From: Kineococcus endophyticus
GTDB taxonomy: Bacteria > Actinomycetota > Actinomycetes > Actinomycetales > Kineococcaceae
NCBI RefSeq assembly: GCF_040796495.1
Contig: NZ_JBFNQN010000010.1
Location: forward strand, 166,292 to 230,291
Reading direction: 5' to 3'
DNA: 64,000 nt
The translations under genes and the position numbers were made by a program. Under the pieces are notes generated by a model that worked only from the letters and a program-made list of their open reading frames with translations, had not been told where the DNA came from and ran no database searches. This document shows positions 16,453 through 25,112 of this stretch, piece after piece; positions within the stretch are counted from its first letter, which is position 1; the number at the start of each line of letters is the position of its first letter.

Positions 16453-17379
16453 TCAGTGGTCGTCGCCCGTGAGCGCGTCCTCCACCTTCGTCACCACGTT
16501 CTGCGCCCCCTGCAGGTGCGCGCCGGCTCCCGTGCCGGGCTTGCCCGGTCCGGCGTTGCCGTCGTAGGTGACGAACTGCAACGGGTCGGGGGCGGGGAGG
16601 GTTCCGTCGTCGTCGGTCAGCGGCCGGAGTTCCTCGGCCCGGAACGGCTCACCGTCGACGAGGCTGTTTCCCGTGACCCACAGCCCCTCGCCTGCGGCGC
16701 TGCCGTTGGTCGAGGTGTAGAAGACGTGGGCGGCGTCCTTGTCCTCCCAGTCCCCGTTGGACTGCTCGATCTCGGTCTCGACGTACCCGTCCGCGATGAG
16801 CATCTGGATGCCGAGCAACCACTGCTGCTGGTGGTAGGTGTCGCGGGCCAGGTTGAAGGCCAGCATCTCCTTGACGCCCCGGTCGTCCGTCATGTTCGCG
16901 ATGCGGCTCGTCATGAGCCGGCTCTGCGCCTCGGCGGCCACGTTGGAGCGGAAGTCGGTGAGCAGGTTCCCGCTCGCGGCGATGTAGCCGGCGTTCCACG
17001 GGTTCCCCAGGCTGTCCGTCGGGCGAGCCCCGCCGCCGGAGACGATGGCGTGCTGGACGTTCTGGCCGCCGAGCACAGCCGCGAGGGCCGGGTTCGCCGC
17101 GGCGGCCTTGTCGGTCGCCTCGCCGGGAGCGCCCTCGAGCAGGCGGGCGAGCATGACGGTGAGCATCTCGACGTGCGAGATCTCCTCCGTCCCGATGTCC
17201 ATGATCATGTCCTTGTACTTGCCGGGGACGCGGCAGTTCCAGCCCTGGAACAGGTACTGCATCATGACGGTCATCTCGCCGAACTGACCGCCGAGGATCT
17301 CCTGGAACTTCGCGGCGAACAGGGCGTCCGGCTTCTCGGGCCTGGCCGTGAACTGGAGTTCTCGGGTGTGCCGGTACAC
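16453..17379 (-). CDS. Manganese-containing catalase
   Basis: A 308-residue non-heme catalase that decomposes hydrogen peroxide at a di-manganese centre. Ligand candidates are in place: E35 (FGEMTVMMQY), E66 and H69 (TEEISHVE), E150 (AAEAQSR) and H183 (DTYHQQQW). Length and C terminus fit the family. The start is GTG at 17379 behind GAGAGGTG, 12 bp after the FUSC gene stop, so the two are co-transcribed. The operon ends in a strong hairpin. Confidence 0.93.
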   Translation of the reverse strand: MYRHTRELQFTARPEKPDALFAAKFQEILGGQFGEMTVMMQYLFQGWNCRVPGKYKDMIMDIGTEEISHVEMLTVMLARLLEGAPGEATDKAAAANPALAAVLGGQNVQHAIVSGGGARPTDSLGNPWNAGYIAASGNLLTDFRSNVAAEAQSRLMTSRIANMTDDRGVKEMLAFNLARDTYHQQQWLLGIQMLIADGYVETEIEQSNGDWEDKDAAHVFYTSTNGSAAGEGLWVTGNSLVDGEPFRAEELRPLTDDDGTLPAPDPLQFVTYDGNAGPGKPGTGAGAHLQGAQNVVTKVEDALTGDDH

Positions 17380-17391
17380 GGGGCACCTCTC

Positions 17392-18534
17392 TCAGTCGCG
17401 GGAACGACGGTTCCGTCGTGCCCGCCACCTACCCGGGGTCGGTAGACGCAAACCGCTGCGGCGCGGGAGGTCGGGGTCCGGTCGCAGCCAGGGGGTGGGG
17501 GCCACGACCTCCGCGTCGTCGGTGTCGGCGGGTGTGCGCACGTCCAGCGCACCGAGGCACCGGCGCAACGCGGTCACGACCGCCCCGGCGCTCTGGCGGT
17601 CGCGCTCCGTCGAGAACTTCGCGGTCGACTCGGCGGCCGACAGGCGCTGCAACGCGGTGCGCAGAGCGGTGCGCGTCGCGTCGTCGTCCTCCCGCTCGCG
17701 CAGGACCGCCGCCAGCGCACCGAGGACGTCGGCCGTCGGCCACCGCAGGCCGGCCGGCAGCGCGACCTCCGCGTCCCGCGGGGTGAGCGACTCCACGAGG
17801 AGTTCGGTGAGTTCCTCGACGCGGACGGCGAGGTTCTCCAGGGCGACGCCCGTGACGTGCTGCTGCCGCACGGTCTCCACGTGGCGCAGCGCCCGGACGT
17901 TCCCCGCGACGGACTCCTCGGTCTCCTCCCGGCTGCGGCGCAGCGACTCCCGCACGGGTGCCACGGAGCGCAGCCGCTCGGCCCACTCCTGCGGTCCCGG
18001 CGGGTCGTCCCGGCGCAGACCCTCGGCGAGGTCCTCGAGCTGGTCGGCGAGCGTGGTGGCCAGGCGCTGCACGGCGTCCTGCGACTGCGCGAGCGGCAGC
18101 GACGGCAGGACCGTGTTCACCGCCACGGCCACGCAGCCCCCGAGCAGGGTGAGCACCGTGTACCCGACGGCGTACTGGACGGGGTGCTGCACGCCGACGA
18201 CGAGGACGAACAACCCGACGGTGAGCACCCAGCTGCCCTGGTCGGCGAAGAGCCGCCACCCGGCGAGCAGGGTGGCGAGGAACACCACGAGGGGGACGAC
18301 GAGCAGGTCGCGTCCCAGCAGTTCGGCGACGACGAGCGAGACCAGCGCACCGCAGACGATGGCGGCGACGGCCCGGGCGGAGTTGCGGACGGAACTGCGG
18401 ACGGTCGAGTACGAGCCGACGACCGCCCCCAGGGGCGCGAAGTACGGGTACGTCTGCGCGATCTCCCAGGGCAGCGCCAACGCGATGAGCCAGGCCAGGG
18501 TGGCGGCGAGCGCGGTGCGCGCCGCCAACCCCAC
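17392..18534 (-). CDS. FUSC/ArAE family membrane protein
   Basis: A 380-residue protein with an N-terminal membrane domain (about 5-155) of five or six hydrophobic segments, including LAATLAWLIALALPW, VAAIVCGALVSLVVAELLG and VLTVGLFVLVVGV. It resembles the aromatic-acid exporter/fusaric acid resistance family. A soluble helical C-terminal half (about 160-360) follows. It is about half the length of two-domain FUSC proteins, so it probably works as an oligomer. GTG at 18534 is the best available start, 23 bases after the alcohol dehydrogenase stop. The substrate is unknown. Confidence 0.75.
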   Translation of the reverse strand: MGLAARTALAATLAWLIALALPWEIAQTYPYFAPLGAVVGSYSTVRSSVRNSARAVAAIVCGALVSLVVAELLGRDLLVVPLVVFLATLLAGWRLFADQGSWVLTVGLFVLVVGVQHPVQYAVGYTVLTLLGGCVAVAVNTVLPSLPLAQSQDAVQRLATTLADQLEDLAEGLRRDDPPGPQEWAERLRSVAPVRESLRRSREETEESVAGNVRALRHVETVRQQHVTGVALENLAVRVEELTELLVESLTPRDAEVALPAGLRWPTADVLGALAAVLREREDDDATRTALRTALQRLSAAESTAKFSTERDRQSAGAVVTALRRCLGALDVRTPADTDDAEVVAPTPWLRPDPDLPRRSGLRLPTPGRWRARRNRRSRD

Positions 18535-18557
18535 CCGGGGACGGCGGGCCAGGAATC

Positions 18558-19754
18558 TCAGGGCTCGAGCACGACCTTGATGCAGTCGTCGTCCTTGGCC
18601 TGGAACATGGCGTAGGCGTCCGGCGCGTCCTCCAGCGGGACGCGGTGCGTCGTGAGGTCCATCACTCCCAGCGGGTCGGACGGGTCCTCCACCAGCGGCA
18701 GGAGGTCGTCGATCCACGCCTTGACGTTGCACTGGCCCATGCGCAGCTGCAACTGCTTGTCGAACATCGTCATCATCGGCATCGGGTCCGCCTCGCCGCC
18801 GTAGACGCCGGACAGGGAGATGGTGCCGCCGCGGCGGACGGCGTCCACGGCCGTGCGGACGGCCCACAGCCGGTCGATCCCACCGGTCTCCATGACCTTC
18901 TGCGCGACCTTGTCCGGCAGCAGGCCGACCGCGGTCTGCGCGGCCTTGGCGATCGCGCCCTCGGCTCCGCCGTGCGCCTCCATGCCCACCGCGTCGAGCA
19001 CCGCGTCGGGGCCGCGGCCGTCGGTGCGGTCGCGCAGCTGGGCCGGCACGTCGGCGCCGCTGGCGTCGGTGAGGTCGATCGCGGTGACACCGTGGCGCTC
19101 GGCCATCGCCCGGCGCTCCGGGACGGGGTCGACGGCCACGACCTCGTAGCCGAGGTGCCGGCCGATGCGGGCGGCGAACTGGCCGACGGGTCCGAGCCCG
19201 AGGACGGCCAGCGTCCCGCCCTCGGGGACGTCTGCGTACCGGACGCCCTGCCAGGCCGTCGGCAGGATGTCGGACAGGAACAGGTAGCGGTCGTCGGGCA
19301 GGTCGTTCCCGACCCGGACCGGGTTGTAGTCGGCGTGGCGGACCCGCAGGTACTGCGCCTGCCCGCCGGGCACCGACCCGTAGAGCGACGTGTACCCGTA
19401 CAGGGCGGCACCGCTGCCCTTCTCGCGGACCTGGGTGGTCTCGCACTGCGTCGTCAGCCCGCGCTCGCACATCCAGCAGTGCCCGCAGGAGATCGTGAAC
19501 GGGATGACGACGCGGTCGCCGACGGTGAGGTTCGTCACCTCCGGGCCGACGGCCTCGACGATCCCCATGGGTTCGTGGCCCAGGACGTCCCCCTTCGCCA
19601 GGTAGGGGGCCAGGACCTCGTACAGGTGCAGGTCGGACCCGCAGATGGCGGTCGACGTGATCCGCACGACCGCGTCGGTGGGTTCGACGACCTCGGGGTC
19701 GGGCACGTCCTCGACGCGCACCGACCGCTTCCCCTGCCACGTCAGCGCTCTCAC
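18558..19754 (-). CDS. Zinc-dependent alcohol dehydrogenase (formaldehyde-dehydrogenase-like MDR)
   Basis: A 398-residue medium-chain dehydrogenase/reductase. The catalytic zinc region is AICGSDLHLYE with GHEPMGIVEAVG. The structural zinc loop is SCGHCWMCERGLTTQC. NAD binding is through LGLGPVGQFAARIG. Length and the insert before the C terminus match the glutathione-independent formaldehyde dehydrogenase-like group. GTG at 19754 lies 37 bp after the Rieske gene. Grouped with the catalase, it suggests aldehyde and oxidant detoxification. Confidence 0.87.
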   Translation of the reverse strand: MRALTWQGKRSVRVEDVPDPEVVEPTDAVVRITSTAICGSDLHLYEVLAPYLAKGDVLGHEPMGIVEAVGPEVTNLTVGDRVVIPFTISCGHCWMCERGLTTQCETTQVREKGSGAALYGYTSLYGSVPGGQAQYLRVRHADYNPVRVGNDLPDDRYLFLSDILPTAWQGVRYADVPEGGTLAVLGLGPVGQFAARIGRHLGYEVVAVDPVPERRAMAERHGVTAIDLTDASGADVPAQLRDRTDGRGPDAVLDAVGMEAHGGAEGAIAKAAQTAVGLLPDKVAQKVMETGGIDRLWAVRTAVDAVRRGGTISLSGVYGGEADPMPMMTMFDKQLQLRMGQCNVKAWIDDLLPLVEDPSDPLGVMDLTTHRVPLEDAPDAYAMFQAKDDDCIKVVLEP

Positions 19755-19791
19755 GCGGTGCCCCTGCCCGCTGGGCCCGGTGCGAAACCCC

Positions 19792-20673
19792 TCACAGCGG
19801 GGGACCGACGACGCGGGCCTGCACGCGGCCGTCGGCGACGCGGGTGCGCACGGTGGGCTGCGGCGCCGTCGCCGGCCCGTCCAGGACGTCGCCGTCGGCG
19901 AACCGGAAGCGGCTGGCGTGCCAGGGGCAGGTGATCGTCGTGGCGCCGCCCTCGCCGGAGACCTCGCCCTCGTGCAGGGCCGCACCGAGGTGCGTGCAGG
20001 TGTCGGTGAGGGCGAGGACGTCGTCGCCGCGGCGCAGGACGCACAGCGGTGCGTCGCCGATCCACCGCTGCACCGGCCGGCCCTCCGGCAGCTCCGCCAG
20101 GGCGCCGATGTCGGAGAACTCCTGACCGTCCCCCGCGAGGTGGACGAGGTGCTCGGCGTGGTTCGGCCCCGCGGCCCACCGGTAGGCGAGGTGTCCGCCC
20201 AGGGCGCCGGCCGCGCCCGCTGCCACCGTGCCGGCCGTCCGCAGCAGCCGGGCGTGCCGGCGCGCGAACAGCGACGCGGTCCAGAGGGTGGCGGCCACGG
20301 CATTCCCGGCCGCGTGCACGATCGCCGTGCGCTGCTGGTCGGGGTGCAGGTCCACGTAGTCGGCCCAGCCCGCCAGGGCCGTCGGCGCGACGGTCGCCAC
20401 GCTCACGGCGGCCAGGCCGCGGGCGGGCACGTCCAGGGCCCGGCCCCCGGGCAGCAGGGAGGCGACGTCGAGCAGCAGGGCCGACACGGACGTGCCGACG
20501 GGGACCATGGCCAGCGCGGGATGGGCCGGGTGGCCCGCCGGGCGGCCGTGCAGCAGGCCGCGCACGGCCCCACCGGGCAGCAGGCGGTCGGCGGTGTCCT
20601 TGGCGCGCTCGGCCACCGGGTCGAGGACGGTCCACCGCGAGGGGGCGTCGAAGAGGGAGCTCAGGAGGGGCAT
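19792..20673 (-). CDS. DUF2231 membrane-Rieske fusion protein
   Basis: A 293-residue protein. The N-terminal half (about 40-175) has hydrophobic helices of the DUF2231 type (HPALAMVPVGTSVSALLLD). The C-terminal half (about 190-290) is a Rieske [2Fe-2S] domain with CTHLGAALHEG and CPWHASRF giving the Cys-His ligand pairs. Electron transfer at the membrane is expected; the partner may be the downstream dehydrogenase, but that is inferred. The ATG at 20673 is the first gene of the minus-strand operon and is divergent from the epimerase gene. Confidence 0.88.
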   Translation of the reverse strand: MPLLSSLFDAPSRWTVLDPVAERAKDTADRLLPGGAVRGLLHGRPAGHPAHPALAMVPVGTSVSALLLDVASLLPGGRALDVPARGLAAVSVATVAPTALAGWADYVDLHPDQQRTAIVHAAGNAVAATLWTASLFARRHARLLRTAGTVAAGAAGALGGHLAYRWAAGPNHAEHLVHLAGDGQEFSDIGALAELPEGRPVQRWIGDAPLCVLRRGDDVLALTDTCTHLGAALHEGEVSGEGGATTITCPWHASRFRFADGDVLDGPATAPQPTVRTRVADGRVQARVVGPPL

Positions 20674-20781
20674 GGGTCCGTGCTACGCCCCCGGTCGCGA
20701 GCCCGCGCGGTGGAAGCCCGGTGTTTCCGAGCGGTGCCGCGGGGTAGGCGCCCCGGGAACCGCTGAGAGGGGAGTGCCGGC

Positions 20782-21825
20782 ATGAAGGTCGCCGTGACGG
20801 GTGCGACGGGGAACGTGGGGACCGCGCTGCTGCGCCGTCTCGACGGGACGGACACCGAGGTGGTGGGCGTCTGCCGCAGGCTGCCGGAACCCACCGGAGC
20901 CTGGGCCGACGTGCGCTGGGTCCAGCAGGACGTCGCCGGCCCGGACGCCGTGCAACGGCTCACGGACGCGTTCGCGGGGGTCGACGCCGTCGTGCACACC
21001 GCGTGGCTCATCCAGCCGGCCCGCGACCCGGGCGAGATGGCGCGGGTGAACCTCACGGGCAGCGAGAACGTCGTTCGGGCCGCGCTCGCCGCGGGTGTCC
21101 CGCACGTGGTGCACCTGTCCTCGGTCGGGGCCTACGCCACCCACCCCGTCGACGACGCACGGGTCGACGAGTCCTGGCCGACGGACGGGATCTCCCCCTC
21201 GCAGTACTCCCGGGAGAAGGCCGCCGTCGAGTCGCACCTGGACGTGGTGGAACGCGACCACCCCGAACTCCTCGTCACGCGGGTCCGTCCGGCGCTGGTG
21301 TTCCAGCGCGACGCCGGCAGCGAGATCGCCCGGTACTTCCTCGGACCGTTCGTGCCGACCCGGTTGCTCCGGCGCGTCCCGTTGCCGGTGCTCCCGCTGC
21401 CCGAACGCCTGCGGTTCCAGGTGGTGCACGCCGACGACCTCGCCGACGCCTTGGCCCGCATCCTGGAACGGGCGCCGGGTGGTGCGTTCAACGTGGCCGA
21501 CGAGCCCGTCCTGCGGGGCAGGGACCTGGCGCTGTCGCTGAACGCGCCGCGCTGGTTCCCGGTGAACCGCCGGGTGGTGCGGGCCGCCGCCGACCTGACG
21601 TACCGGGCGCACGTCCACCCGGTCCAGCCGGGCTGGCTGGACCTGGGTTTCGGGGTCCCCGTCATGGACACCACCCGGGCGCGGGAGGAACTCGGGTGGC
21701 GCCCGGTTCACGCGGCCCGCGACGTCCTGGTGGAACTGCTGGACGGCGTCCGCGACCACGCCGGGGCACCCTCGGGGGCGCTGCGCCGACGGACGGGCCT
21801 GGTGACCTCCCGCACGGGGACGTGA
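20782..21825 (+). CDS. NAD-dependent epimerase/dehydratase family protein
   Basis: A 347-residue extended short-chain dehydrogenase. It has the N-terminal VAVTGATGNVGTALLRRL nucleotide site, HLSSVGAYA with the Ser, and a YSREK active-site motif (SQYSREKAAVE). Substrates of this subgroup are varied nucleotide sugars or other carbonyls and cannot be set here. The ATG follows GAGAGGGGAG. The last 118 bp overlap the convergent sigma factor gene, an unusually long antisense overlap. Confidence 0.85.
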   Translation: MKVAVTGATGNVGTALLRRLDGTDTEVVGVCRRLPEPTGAWADVRWVQQDVAGPDAVQRLTDAFAGVDAVVHTAWLIQPARDPGEMARVNLTGSENVVRAALAAGVPHVVHLSSVGAYATHPVDDARVDESWPTDGISPSQYSREKAAVESHLDVVERDHPELLVTRVRPALVFQRDAGSEIARYFLGPFVPTRLLRRVPLPVLPLPERLRFQVVHADDLADALARILERAPGGAFNVADEPVLRGRDLALSLNAPRWFPVNRRVVRAAADLTYRAHVHPVQPGWLDLGFGVPVMDTTRAREELGWRPVHAARDVLVELLDGVRDHAGAPSGALRRRTGLVTSRTGT

Positions 21826-22454
21826 ACCCCGAGGTGGCCCCGCAGTCGGCCGAGGATCGAGGTGAGCAGACGGGAGACCTGCATCTGGCTGATGCCGAGT
21901 TCCGCCGCGATCTCCGACTGCGTGGCCTCCTCGTAGAAGCGCAGCTTGAGGATGCGTCGTTCCCGGTCGTCGAGTTCGGCCACGGCCCCCTTGAGGGACA
22001 GGAGGTCGTCGACGGTGACGGTCGCGTCCGCGTCCCCGGCCACGTCGTGGCGGGGCACGTCGAGGGACAGGGCGGAGTACGCGTTCGTGGCGCGGTGGAC
22101 CTCACGCAGTTCGTCGAGCGTGGCGCCGAGCTTCTCGGCGACCTGGACGTCGGTCAGGCCGGCCGTGTCCTCGTGCACGAGCCGCGTGCGCAGTTCCTGC
22201 AACCGGCGGGGAGGGCGCACGGCCCACCCGTGGTCGCGGAAGTACCGGCGGATCTCCCCGGTGACGGTGGGGGTGGCGTAGGCGCCGAAGTCGTGGCCGC
22301 TGTCGTCGCGGAACCGGTCGGCGGCCTTGACCAGTCCCAGGTAGGCGATCTGCTCCAGGTCCTCGGTCGGTATGCCGCGGTGGCGGTAGCGCGCGGCGAG
22401 ACCGCGGGCCAGGCCCAGGTGCTCCTCGACGAGGTCGTGACGTGTCCCGAGCAT
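21708..22454 (-). CDS. RNA polymerase sigma factor, SigB/SigF/SigG type
   Basis: A 248-residue group 3 sigma factor. Region 2 is about 10-80 (LARGLAARYRHRGIPTEDLEQIAYLGLVKAADRF), region 3 about 95-155 and region 4 about 165-225 (DDRERRILKLRFYEEATQSE with the HTH ISQMQVSRLL). These factors are usually controlled by RsbW/RsbV partner switching, and such proteins are encoded at 2.0 and 10.3-11.6 kb. ATG at 22454 has GGAGGA upstream. The C-terminal tail past region 4 is basic and lies antisense to the epimerase 3' end. Confidence 0.9.
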   Translation of the reverse strand: MLGTRHDLVEEHLGLARGLAARYRHRGIPTEDLEQIAYLGLVKAADRFRDDSGHDFGAYATPTVTGEIRRYFRDHGWAVRPPRRLQELRTRLVHEDTAGLTDVQVAEKLGATLDELREVHRATNAYSALSLDVPRHDVAGDADATVTVDDLLSLKGAVAELDDRERRILKLRFYEEATQSEIAAELGISQMQVSRLLTSILGRLRGHLGVHVPVREVTRPVRRRSAPEGAPAWSRTPSSSSTRTSRAA

Positions 22455-22688
22455 GGGTGGGTTCCTCCAAGCGTTCCTTCCGGACTGCCTGGGCGAACGC
22501 TGCTGCACCCGACGTGCCTCACTCCAGCACCGGTCAACGGGCCCGGCAACCGGAAGTCTGCACGCCGGTCCTGAGGGACGTCCACGCCCTGCCGTCCACG
22601 CCCTGCCGCCCACCCCGGACGGGGATATCCTGACGACAGGGTGCGGGGTCCAACCTCCGGCCGTGCGCCCCCGTCCCCGAGGACCCCC

Positions 22689-23402
22689 ATGACGAACGCC
22701 CCCACCTCGCGACCCGACGAGCCGCAGACCTCCCTGGCCGGCGCGCTCGCGGCGTTGGCGCGGGACCTGCAGCGCGGACAGGCCCCGGACGACGTCACGG
22801 CTCAGGCGGTCGCCAGCGCTGTCGCCCTCGTGCCCGGCGCCGAGGAGGGGTCGGTCAGCCTGGTGCGCTCGCGCCGCCACGTCGTGTCCGCGGCCGCCAC
22901 GAGCGACGTCGCACGGGGGTTCGACGCGTTGCAGGAGAGCGTGGGGGAAGGACCCTGCCTCGCGGCGATGTTCTCCGAACCCGTGGTCCGCACGGACGAC
23001 CTCGCCGAGGACACGCGCTGGCCTCGGTTGGGGGCGCGGACCGACGAGCTGGGGGTGCGCAGCATGCTGAGCTTCCAGCTGTTCGTCCACGAGAACACCC
23101 TCGGAGCGTTGAACCTGCTGTCCTCCAAACCCGCGGCCTTCGACGACGAAGCCGAGGGCATCGGAGCGATGGTCGCAGCGCACGCGGCGGTGGCCCTGGC
23201 CGGGGCGCAGAAGTTCGACCACCTCCGGATGGCCCTCGTCAACCGCGACGTCATCGGACAGGCGAAGGGCATCCTCATGGAGCGCTTCAAGGTCGACGCC
23301 GACCAGGCGTTCGCCCTGCTGACGCGCGTGAGCCAGGACCGGAACGTGAAGCTGCACGTTCTGGCGACCGAGCTGACGCGCACGGGGTCGCTCGAGCGGT
23401 GA
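22689..23402 (+). CDS. GAF-ANTAR regulator
   Basis: A 237-residue protein. The GAF domain (about 40-170) includes LQESVGEGPCLAAM and the RSMLSFQLFV strand. The ANTAR domain (about 175-232) includes NRDVIGQAKGILMERFKV and LTRVSQDRNVKLHVLA. The ATG follows GAGGA. It is divergent from the sigma gene with a 234-bp gap and is followed after 7 bp by a STAS gene, so a sensor and a STAS protein are coupled. Confidence 0.88.
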   Translation: MTNAPTSRPDEPQTSLAGALAALARDLQRGQAPDDVTAQAVASAVALVPGAEEGSVSLVRSRRHVVSAAATSDVARGFDALQESVGEGPCLAAMFSEPVVRTDDLAEDTRWPRLGARTDELGVRSMLSFQLFVHENTLGALNLLSSKPAAFDDEAEGIGAMVAAHAAVALAGAQKFDHLRMALVNRDVIGQAKGILMERFKVDADQAFALLTRVSQDRNVKLHVLATELTRTGSLER

Positions 23403-23409
23403 GGTCGCG

Positions 23410-23676
23410 GTGACGTCCGGAGGTGGTCTGCGGATCGACGTCGAGTGGGCCGGCGACGCCTGCGAGGTGGTCCTGCACGGGGCGCTGTCGGCAGCCGGCG
23501 TGCGCCTGTTCGACGACGCGCTGGAACTGGCGCTCGAACAGGCCGGCAGCCGCCACCACGAGGTCGTGCTCGACCTGCGTGACGTCGTCGCGGTCGATGC
23601 CCGGGGTGAGGACGAGCTCCGGTCGGTCGGGCTGCGCGCGCGTCGGGCCGGCTGCCAGGTCCGCGTGCTGGCCTGA
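23410..23676 (+). CDS. Short STAS protein without the phosphorylatable serine
   Basis: An 88-residue STAS domain (VVLHGALSAAGVRLFDDAL, VVLDLRDVVAVDARGEDEL). The position of the conserved Ser is occupied within DARGED, so control by serine phosphorylation is lost. The start GTG has GAGGTC upstream and lies 7 bp after the GAF-ANTAR gene. It probably acts as a binding or scaffold partner. Confidence 0.75.
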   Translation: MTSGGGLRIDVEWAGDACEVVLHGALSAAGVRLFDDALELALEQAGSRHHEVVLDLRDVVAVDARGEDELRSVGLRARRAGCQVRVLA

Positions 23677-23718
23677 CGCCGACGCGCGGGCGCGATGGGT
23701 CACGCCTACGGTCGGCAC

Positions 23719-23874
23719 ATGAGCGAGAACACCTCCCAGAACCCCACCGAGGACGTGCCCGAGGAGAACCCCGGCCAGGAGGATCCCGGCAGCGAGGAGG
23801 CGGCGGAGTCGCCGGCCCTGGACGGGTACGGCAACGACACCGGCTTCGCTGACGAGGCCGCCGACCCGGAGTGA
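23719..23874 (+). CDS. Small acidic protein of unknown function
   Basis: A 51-residue open frame starting MSENTSQNPTEDVPEE and ending FADEAADPE. It has many Glu, Asp, Pro and Asn residues, no Cys and no hydrophobic core, so it is probably disordered. Codon use is the normal GC-ending pattern of the genome, which supports real coding. It lies between the STAS gene and a frameshifted GAF-ANTAR gene. No family is recognised. Confidence 0.6.
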   Translation: MSENTSQNPTEDVPEENPGQEDPGSEEAAESPALDGYGNDTGFADEAADPE

Positions 23875-23992
23875 TCCGGACCGGCCCGGTCGTGTAGGTT
23901 TCCCGCACCGGTTGAACCAGCAGCCCTGCAGCACGTCCGCTCCACCCCGGCCCGCCGGACGAGGCGGACCGTCGGGCTGGGAGGAACGTCCG

Positions 23993-24698
23993 ATGCCGAT
24001 GGGCCTCGACGCCGCGTTCGTGGAACTCGGACGCATCGTCGCCGACCAACCCTTGACCGTCGTCCTGCGTCGGGTGGCCGACCTCGCAGTGGAGTGCGTC
24101 CCGGGCGCCGACGACGTCTCGGTCACACTGCTGCGGCGGGGTGCTCCGGTCACCGTGGCCTTCCACGGTGAGCTCGCCGTCGACCTCGACGAGCGCCAGT
24201 ACTCCCCCCGGGTACGGCCCGTGCGTCGTCGCAGCGCAGGCGGGGACGACCCTGCGCATCGACGACACGGCGTCCGACGGGGCGTTTGCCGCCTTCTCGG
24301 CGTCGGCCGCGCGACGGGGGGTGCGCAGCGTCGTGAGTGTGGGCCTGCCCGACCCGGAGCGGCGGCAGGGGTCGATCAACGTCTACTGCTTCGGGCGGCC
24401 CGAGCACCCCGTCGTCACCCCGGAGGCCCAGGGCGCTCTGGAGCAGTTCGCCGCGTACGCGGCCGTGGCCCTCGGGAACGCGGCCGCCCTGGCCGAGGCG
24501 GGGGACCGCGCCGCCAACCTGCAGATCGCCCTGCAGTCCCGTGCGGTCATCGAGCAGGCCAAGGGCGTCCTCGTGGCGCGCAACGGCATCGACCCCGACG
24601 CTGCCTTCGCGCTGCTCTCGACGTGGTCACAGCACCAGAACCGCAAGCTCCGCGTCATCGCGGAGGAGGTCGTCGCCGAGGCGAGCGGGTGGCAGTGA
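23993..24698 (+). pseudogene. GAF-ANTAR regulator split by a frameshift in a C6 run
   Basis: The ATG at 23993 has GGGAGGA upstream and opens a GAF domain (MGLDAAFVELGRIVADQPLT to VDLDERQYS). After the six-C run at 24204-24209 the GAF sequence continues in another frame (GYGPCVVAAQAGTTLRIDD). That frame ends with an ANTAR domain (SRAVIEQAKGVLVARNGI, STWSQHQNRKLR) at 24698. One C too many explains the shift. It could be a true null mutation, a phase-variable tract or a homopolymer sequencing error. Confidence 0.85.
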
Positions 24699-24759
24699 CG
24701 GTTCCCCGGGTCCGTGTGTCCAGCGAGACGGGGCCGAGGTTCCGGTCGTGGACGCGCCG

Positions 24760-25095
24760 TCACTCCTTCAGGGGGTCGTTCCCCCAGTTCATGAGGGAGT
24801 AGCGCCACTTCGTGTCCGTGACGTCGCCCTTCGGGCGCTGCTTGGAGTGCCGCGCCACGTACGCCGCCACCTTCTGCATGTGCTCGTGGTCGTCGTCGGT
24901 GCGGTCGGCCTTCTTCGTCCGCAGGATCTCGACGATCCGGCGGCCCGACCGGTGCCCCACCGACTCGCCGTCGCCCACCCCGACGGACTTCGACTCGTCC
25001 GTCTCCAGCCAGTCCTCGAGCTCCTTGGGCGTCATGTTGACCGCCTCGCCGAAGCGCTTCTCGACGTCCTCGACGTCCATCTCCTTCTCGCTCAC
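24760..25095 (-). CDS. DUF3140 family protein
   Basis: A 111-residue charged protein matching the DUF3140 pattern (MTPKELEDWLETDESKSVG, SGRRIVEILRTKK, MQKVAAYVARHSKQRP, WRYSLMNWGNDP). Its role is not known; the sequence looks soluble and possibly nucleic-acid associated. GTG at 25095 begins 17 bp after the stop of the photoproduct-lyase-like gene on the same strand, so co-expression with a DNA-repair-type radical SAM protein is likely. Confidence 0.8.
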   Translation of the reverse strand: MSEKEMDVEDVEKRFGEAVNMTPKELEDWLETDESKSVGVGDGESVGHRSGRRIVEILRTKKADRTDDDHEHMQKVAAYVARHSKQRPKGDVTDTKWRYSLMNWGNDPLKE

Positions 25096-25112
25096 GCTCC
25101 GAGCCTGCGGGC

